A stretch of 64,000 bases of DNA from Halorubrum sp. SD626R (GTDB lineage: Archaea > Halobacteriota > Halobacteria > Halobacteriales > Haloferacaceae): NCBI RefSeq assembly GCF_001261915.1, contig NZ_CVRT01000053.1:1-64000 (forward strand), given 5' to 3'. Positions 60,725 to 64,000 of the stretch are shown here, in pieces (position 1 is the first letter of the stretch; every line of letters begins with the position of its first letter). The position numbers were made by a program, and so were the translations under genes. Under the pieces are notes generated by a model. That model did not search any database, had not been told where the DNA came from, and saw nothing but the letters and a program-made list of their open reading frames with translations.

Positions 60725-62245
60725 ATGTCGGATCCGTATCAACACTACGTCGACGGCGAGTGGGTCTCCGGCGCGGGCTCGGAGACCTTCGAGAGCGAAA
60801 ACCCGGCGACCGGGGAGTCACTCGGCGAGTTCCGTCGGGGGACCCCCGCGGACGTCGAGCGCGCGGTCGACGCCGCCGACGAGGCGTTCGACGAGTGGCG
60901 CGAGCTCTCCCGGATCCAGCGCGCGGAGTACCTCTGGGACGTGTACCACGAGCTCCGCGACCGCACCGACGAGCTGGGCGAGGTCGTCACCAAGGAGTGC
61001 GGGAAGGAGATCAGCGAGGGGAAGGCCGACGTGGTCGAGGCCGCGCACATGGTCGAGTGGGCCGCGGGCGACGCGCGCCACCCGTCGGGCGACATCGTCC
61101 CCTCGGAGATTCCGTCCAAGGACGCGTACATGCGCCGGAAGCCCCGCGGCGTCACCGGCTGTATCACCCCGTGGAACTTCCCGGTCGCCATCCCCTACTG
61201 GCACATGGCCATCGCGCTGGTCGAGGGCAACACCGTCGTCTTCAAGCCGGCCGAGCAGACCCCGTGGTGCGCGCAGATCATCGCGGAGATGTTCGACGAC
61301 GCCGGGATCCCCGACGGCGTGTTCAACATGGTCCAGGGGTTCGGCGACGCCGGTAACGCGATCGTCGAGCACGACGACGTCGAGACGGTCGTCTTCACCG
61401 GCTCGGCCGAGGTCGGCCACCACATCCAGGACAAGCTCGGCGGCGTCGCCGGCAAGCGCGCCGCCTGCGAGATGGGCGGCAAGAACGCTATCGTGGTCAC
61501 GGAAGAAGCGGACCTCGACGTCGCGGTCCACTCCGCGGTGATGTCATCGTTCAAGACGACCGGCCAGCGCTGCGTCTCCTCCGAGCGCCTGATCGTCCAC
61601 ACCGACGTGTACGACGAGTTCAAGGAGCGCTTCGTGGAGATCGCCGAGGACGTCGCCGTCGGCGACCCGCTCGACGAGGAGACGTTCATGGGGCCGCTCA
61701 TCGAGGCGGAGCACCACGAGAAGGTCGCCGAGTACAACGCGCTCGCCCGCGAGGAGGGCGTGAACGTCCTCGTCGACCGCACCGACCTCGACGCCGACGA
61801 GATCCCGGACGGGCACGAGGGGGGCCACTGGATCGGCCCGTTCGTCTACGAGGCCGACCCCGAGGCCGACCTCCGTTGTACCCACGAGGAGGTGTTCGGC
61901 CCGCACGTCGCGCTCCTCGAGTACGACGGCGACATCGAGCGCGCCGTCGAGATCCAGAACGATACCGAGTACGGGCTCGCCGGCGCGGTCATCTCGGAGG
62001 ACTACCGGCAGATCAACTACTACCGCGACCGCGCGGAGCTCGGATTGGCGTACGGGAACCTCCCCTGTATCGGCGCCGAGGTCCAGCTCCCCTTCGGCGG
62101 CGTGAAGAAGTCCGGGAACGGCTACCCGTCGGCCCGAGAGGCCATCGAGGCCGTCACCGACCGCACCGCCTGGACCCTGAACAACTCGAAGGAGATCGAG
62201 ATGGCGCAGGGGCTCTCGGCCGACATCAAGACGAAGGACGACTGA
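60725..62245 (+). CDS. NAD(P)-dependent aldehyde dehydrogenase
   Basis: The 506-residue ALDH has the oxyanion Asn in TPWNFPVAIP, VFKPAEQTP for cofactor, VFTGSAEVG, the general-base Glu in CEMGGKNAIVV, the nucleophile Cys in TTGQRCVSSERL, and EEVFGPHVALLEYD. The C-terminal PFGGVKKSGNGYPSAREA is typical. It oxidises an aldehyde to an acid, substrate unknown; similarity is to the ALDH7/betaine-aldehyde type group. Start ATG 60725 sits about 30 bases after a gatattt box. It is divergent from a HTH_10 regulator that likely controls it. Confidence 0.93.
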   Translation: MSDPYQHYVDGEWVSGAGSETFESENPATGESLGEFRRGTPADVERAVDAADEAFDEWRELSRIQRAEYLWDVYHELRDRTDELGEVVTKECGKEISEGKADVVEAAHMVEWAAGDARHPSGDIVPSEIPSKDAYMRRKPRGVTGCITPWNFPVAIPYWHMAIALVEGNTVVFKPAEQTPWCAQIIAEMFDDAGIPDGVFNMVQGFGDAGNAIVEHDDVETVVFTGSAEVGHHIQDKLGGVAGKRAACEMGGKNAIVVTEEADLDVAVHSAVMSSFKTTGQRCVSSERLIVHTDVYDEFKERFVEIAEDVAVGDPLDEETFMGPLIEAEHHEKVAEYNALAREEGVNVLVDRTDLDADEIPDGHEGGHWIGPFVYEADPEADLRCTHEEVFGPHVALLEYDGDIERAVEIQNDTEYGLAGAVISEDYRQINYYRDRAELGLAYGNLPCIGAEVQLPFGGVKKSGNGYPSAREAIEAVTDRTAWTLNNSKEIEMAQGLSADIKTKDD

Positions 62246-62291
62246 GGGCGGTCGGCGTCGGATTACTCCGACCGTCCCGGCACTCGACCGT

Positions 62292-63236
62292 CTATCGCCC
62301 GATCGCGTTCGCGACCGCCGCGACCGCTTCGCTCGTCCCGTCCGCCTCGGCGAGCGCGCCGCGAGCGACGAGCCGCTCCCGCGGCCGGCCGACCGGCTGC
62401 GGGACGGATTCCGTGCCGAGCAGCCCCGCCTCTCGGAGCTCCCGCTTCACCCGCGTGAACGTCGCCGAGCTCCCGAGTCCGGCGTCCTCGCAGGCGCGGC
62501 GCAGGTTACGGTCGAGCGCGCCGCGGCGAACGCCGGCGACGTACGCGCGGCGCCGTGCGCCGGCCAGGTCGAGGGGGTCGCCTCCGGACGCGTCGCCGGC
62601 GGAGTCCCCGACGACCTCGGCGTCGAGGGCCCGGATCGCGTCGCCCGCGACGGCGACGCCGCAGCGCTCCCGGAGCGAGCCGTACACGCGACGGCGACTC
62701 GGCGCTCGCGGGCGACGCCGTTCGGCCGACTCGACGAGCGGGGCGTAGCGCTCCCGGAGCGCCGGGTCGTCGCCGACGCGACACCACGCCTCCCTCGGGC
62801 CGGCGCCGTCGTCGTCCCCGTCCCCGTTCCCACCCGGGACGAGCGCGTGTCCCGTCTCCCGACCGGCGAGTACCGGGTTCGGCTGCGGCTCCGACAGCGT
62901 TCGGAGGTCCAGGGCACCCGTCTCCGCGAGCGCCGAGAGCCGGCTCGCCGGGCGGAAGGGGTCGACGACGGCGTCTATCGCGCGGTCGGTCGCGAGGACG
63001 GTGAGCGTCGGGAGGTCCGAGGCGAGCGAGTCCGACGCCGACACCGGGGACTCTTCGGTCAACCTCGGCCCGCGCAGCGTCGAGGGGTCCGGATCGACGA
63101 CCGCCGGCGCCGCCTCGCGGTACGCCTCGATCACCGCGGTCAACAGCGACGGCGACGGGTCCGCGAGCACCGGGTCGACGAGGTCCCCGATCGGTCCCGG
63201 ACCGTCCGCGAACGGCAGGGTCGGTTCGGGAGGCAC
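62292..63236 (-). CDS. DUF5821/TbsP-like haloarchaeal regulator
   Basis: The 314-residue protein has a helical N-terminus, a Rossmann-like middle (LPTLTVLATDRAIDAVVDPF) and a C-terminal winged-helix-like segment (YVAGVRRGALDRNLRRACEDAGLGSSATFTRVKRELREAGLLGTE). The last part suits a DNA-binding domain. It resembles the haloarchaeal TbsP/DUF5821 family that works in sugar-metabolism control with TrmB; I recall the pattern only and rate it tentative. It converges on the aldehyde dehydrogenase gene, 46 bases between the stops. Confidence 0.55.
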   Translation of the reverse strand: MPPEPTLPFADGPGPIGDLVDPVLADPSPSLLTAVIEAYREAAPAVVDPDPSTLRGPRLTEESPVSASDSLASDLPTLTVLATDRAIDAVVDPFRPASRLSALAETGALDLRTLSEPQPNPVLAGRETGHALVPGGNGDGDDDGAGPREAWCRVGDDPALRERYAPLVESAERRRPRAPSRRRVYGSLRERCGVAVAGDAIRALDAEVVGDSAGDASGGDPLDLAGARRRAYVAGVRRGALDRNLRRACEDAGLGSSATFTRVKRELREAGLLGTESVPQPVGRPRERLVARGALAEADGTSEAVAAVANAIGR

Positions 63237-63346
63237 ACGCGCACCTACGCGGCGGCCGGATTAAGAATGGCGGCGGACGCGGGGCGCCCGCCGGTGCCGG
63301 TCGGTTCGTGGCGGCGAACGGGCCGCCGCTCGCTCGATTCTGCCCC

Positions 63347-63658
63347 TCAAGGCACGTCCACGCGGGTGACGTGACCGCCGCACCCGCACCGTTCGACGTA
63401 CTCCGGGTCGAGGCCGTCGCGTTCCTCGCGGAGCGCGTCGTAAAGGAACTCCTCCGGATGGCCGAGGTCCCCGTGGGTGACGAGGTTGACGTGGTTCCCG
63501 GCGGTCGTGTGGTCGACCGCCGCCAGCGCGTCGCGGACCGCCAGCTCGGGGTCGTCGGCGTACTTCGGCTCCTCTAAGTTCGCCGACCAGGAGTTGTCGT
63601 GAACCCGGTCGGTGATCGGTTCGGCCGTCTCGTCGTGGTCGTCGGTGGTAGATGTCAT
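63347..63658 (-). CDS. CGCGG-family putative rSAM-modified RiPP precursor
   Basis: The 103-residue protein shows the features of the haloarchaeal 'CGCGG family rSAM-modified RiPP' group: ITDRVHDNSWSANLEEPKYA (residues about 15-34), TTAGNHVNLVTHGDLGHPEEFLYDALRE, and the C-terminal core ERCGCGGHVTRVDVP. The CGCGG near the end is the presumed modification site. Database naming implies a radical SAM partner. None lies in the window, and the next gene (minus strand, 18 bases upstream) is a HTH_10 regulator cut by the window edge. Function of the product is unknown. Confidence 0.8.
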   Translation of the reverse strand: MTSTTDDHDETAEPITDRVHDNSWSANLEEPKYADDPELAVRDALAAVDHTTAGNHVNLVTHGDLGHPEEFLYDALREERDGLDPEYVERCGCGGHVTRVDVP

Positions 63659-63676
63659 GGGGATCGTCGGTAGTGA

Positions 63677-64000
63677 TCAGGGGTCGGCGGCCGAGATCTC
63701 GGCGTCGACGGGTCGGCTGGGGAGGTCGTCGACGAACTCCCGGACCACCGTTCGCTCGACGCGCTGGAGCGTCTCGCTGCACGTCGACTTCGCGATCCCG
63801 ACGTGTTCCGCGACCTCCGTCAGGGTGGCCTCCCGCGGCACGTCGTAGTAGCCGAGGTCGACGGCCGCGAGCAGGAGCTCGCGCTGTCGGTCCGTCAACA
63901 GCCGGGCTGGGTCGACGCGCTGGCGCACGCGCTCGACCTCGAACGAGAGGCCGAGCTCGCTCAGCCGGCGGCCCATCTCGGCGACGCGCTCGTGCTCGCC
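63677..64000 (-). CDS. Bat-type HTH_10 regulator, N-terminus cut by window edge
   Basis: The frame is open to the window end, so the start lies outside. The visible 108 codons contain the C-terminal HTH_10: LLTDRQRELLLAAVDLGYYD, VPREATLTEVAEHVGIAKST, CSETLQRVERTVVREFVDDL. An internal ATG at 63976 is not the start, since GEHERVAE precedes it in frame and reads as a helix. It is encoded 18 bases upstream of the CGCGG peptide gene on the same strand, so the two may form an operon. Confidence 0.82.
   Translation of the reverse strand, partial: GEHERVAEMGRRLSELGLSFEVERVRQRVDPARLLTDRQRELLLAAVDLGYYDVPREATLTEVAEHVGIAKSTCSETLQRVERTVVREFVDDLPSRPVDAEISAADP

Overview
The window is a chromosomal stretch of a haloarchaeon, most likely Halorubrum or a close relative. 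The evidence is very GC-rich coding DNA, strongly acidic proteins, TATA boxes 25-30 bases ahead of start codons with no room for a leader (leaderless transcripts), Tat-type lipoprotein signals, and many families known only from Halobacteria (DUF63, DUF2150, LWR-salt, HTH_10/Bat regulators, the CGCGG RiPP family). Genus assignment is an inference from overall gene content, not from a marker comparison.

Layout. 1-4961: a TatD-like hydrolase, small conserved proteins, a UspA/DUF63 pair, a solitary Dam-type adenine methylase and a small winged-helix protein, ending at a decayed IS6-type transposase (5010-5338). 5527-8958: a tungstate ABC transporter (tupCBA) divergent from a ModE/TOBE-like regulator. 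8979-10754: small membrane and zinc-ribbon proteins and an SDR-like reductase. 10776-13733: infB, whose 3' end is duplicated around a small inserted gene, then a PRC-barrel protein and nob1. 13836-20483: a cis-prenyltransferase, LWR-salt protein, HAD phosphatase, PadR-type and NikR regulators, a rhomboid protease and a CDC48-type AAA ATPase. 21025-31957: monothiol glutaredoxin, dph6, glutamate dehydrogenase, a CitE-like lyase divergent from a MaoC hydratase, a CYTH protein, SlyD, a RAD55-like/MinD-like pair, YlbF, an esterase and dph2. 32052-42762: HAD phosphatase, XPD-type helicase, aIF2-beta beside the initiator tRNA, an acyl-CoA synthetase, and the conserved rpl39e-rpl31e-tif6 / rpl18a-pfdA-ftsY translation and secretion cluster, then an M20 peptidase. 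43130-52431: msrA, ribH, an aminotransferase, gatC-gatA, and menA-menC. 52461-64000: halocyanin, several haloarchaea-only proteins including a 707-residue orphan, an APH-like kinase, an aldo/keto reductase, three Bat/HTH_10 regulators, an aldehyde dehydrogenase, a TbsP-like regulator and a CGCGG RiPP-type peptide.

Much of the window serves translation: aIF5B, aIF2-beta, aIF6, Nob1, three ribosomal proteins, initiator tRNA, GatCA, and two diphthamide enzymes that modify EF-2. FtsY and prefoldin add targeting and folding.

The most unusual signal is not a gene. At least five intergenic copies (20591-20864, 42811-43030, 43892-44160, 49111-49278, 59552-59711), plus fragments at 1-150, 5421-5455, 43690-43903 and 49020-49110, belong to one dispersed family. 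A complete copy has a TATA-like box, a GGTGGCG block, two or three hairpins whose sequences change between copies while pairing is kept, and a terminal CTGGGGCTTTGGAGGTGTTCACC motif. The covarying stems point to a selected RNA or DNA structure. I do not recognise this as a named family.
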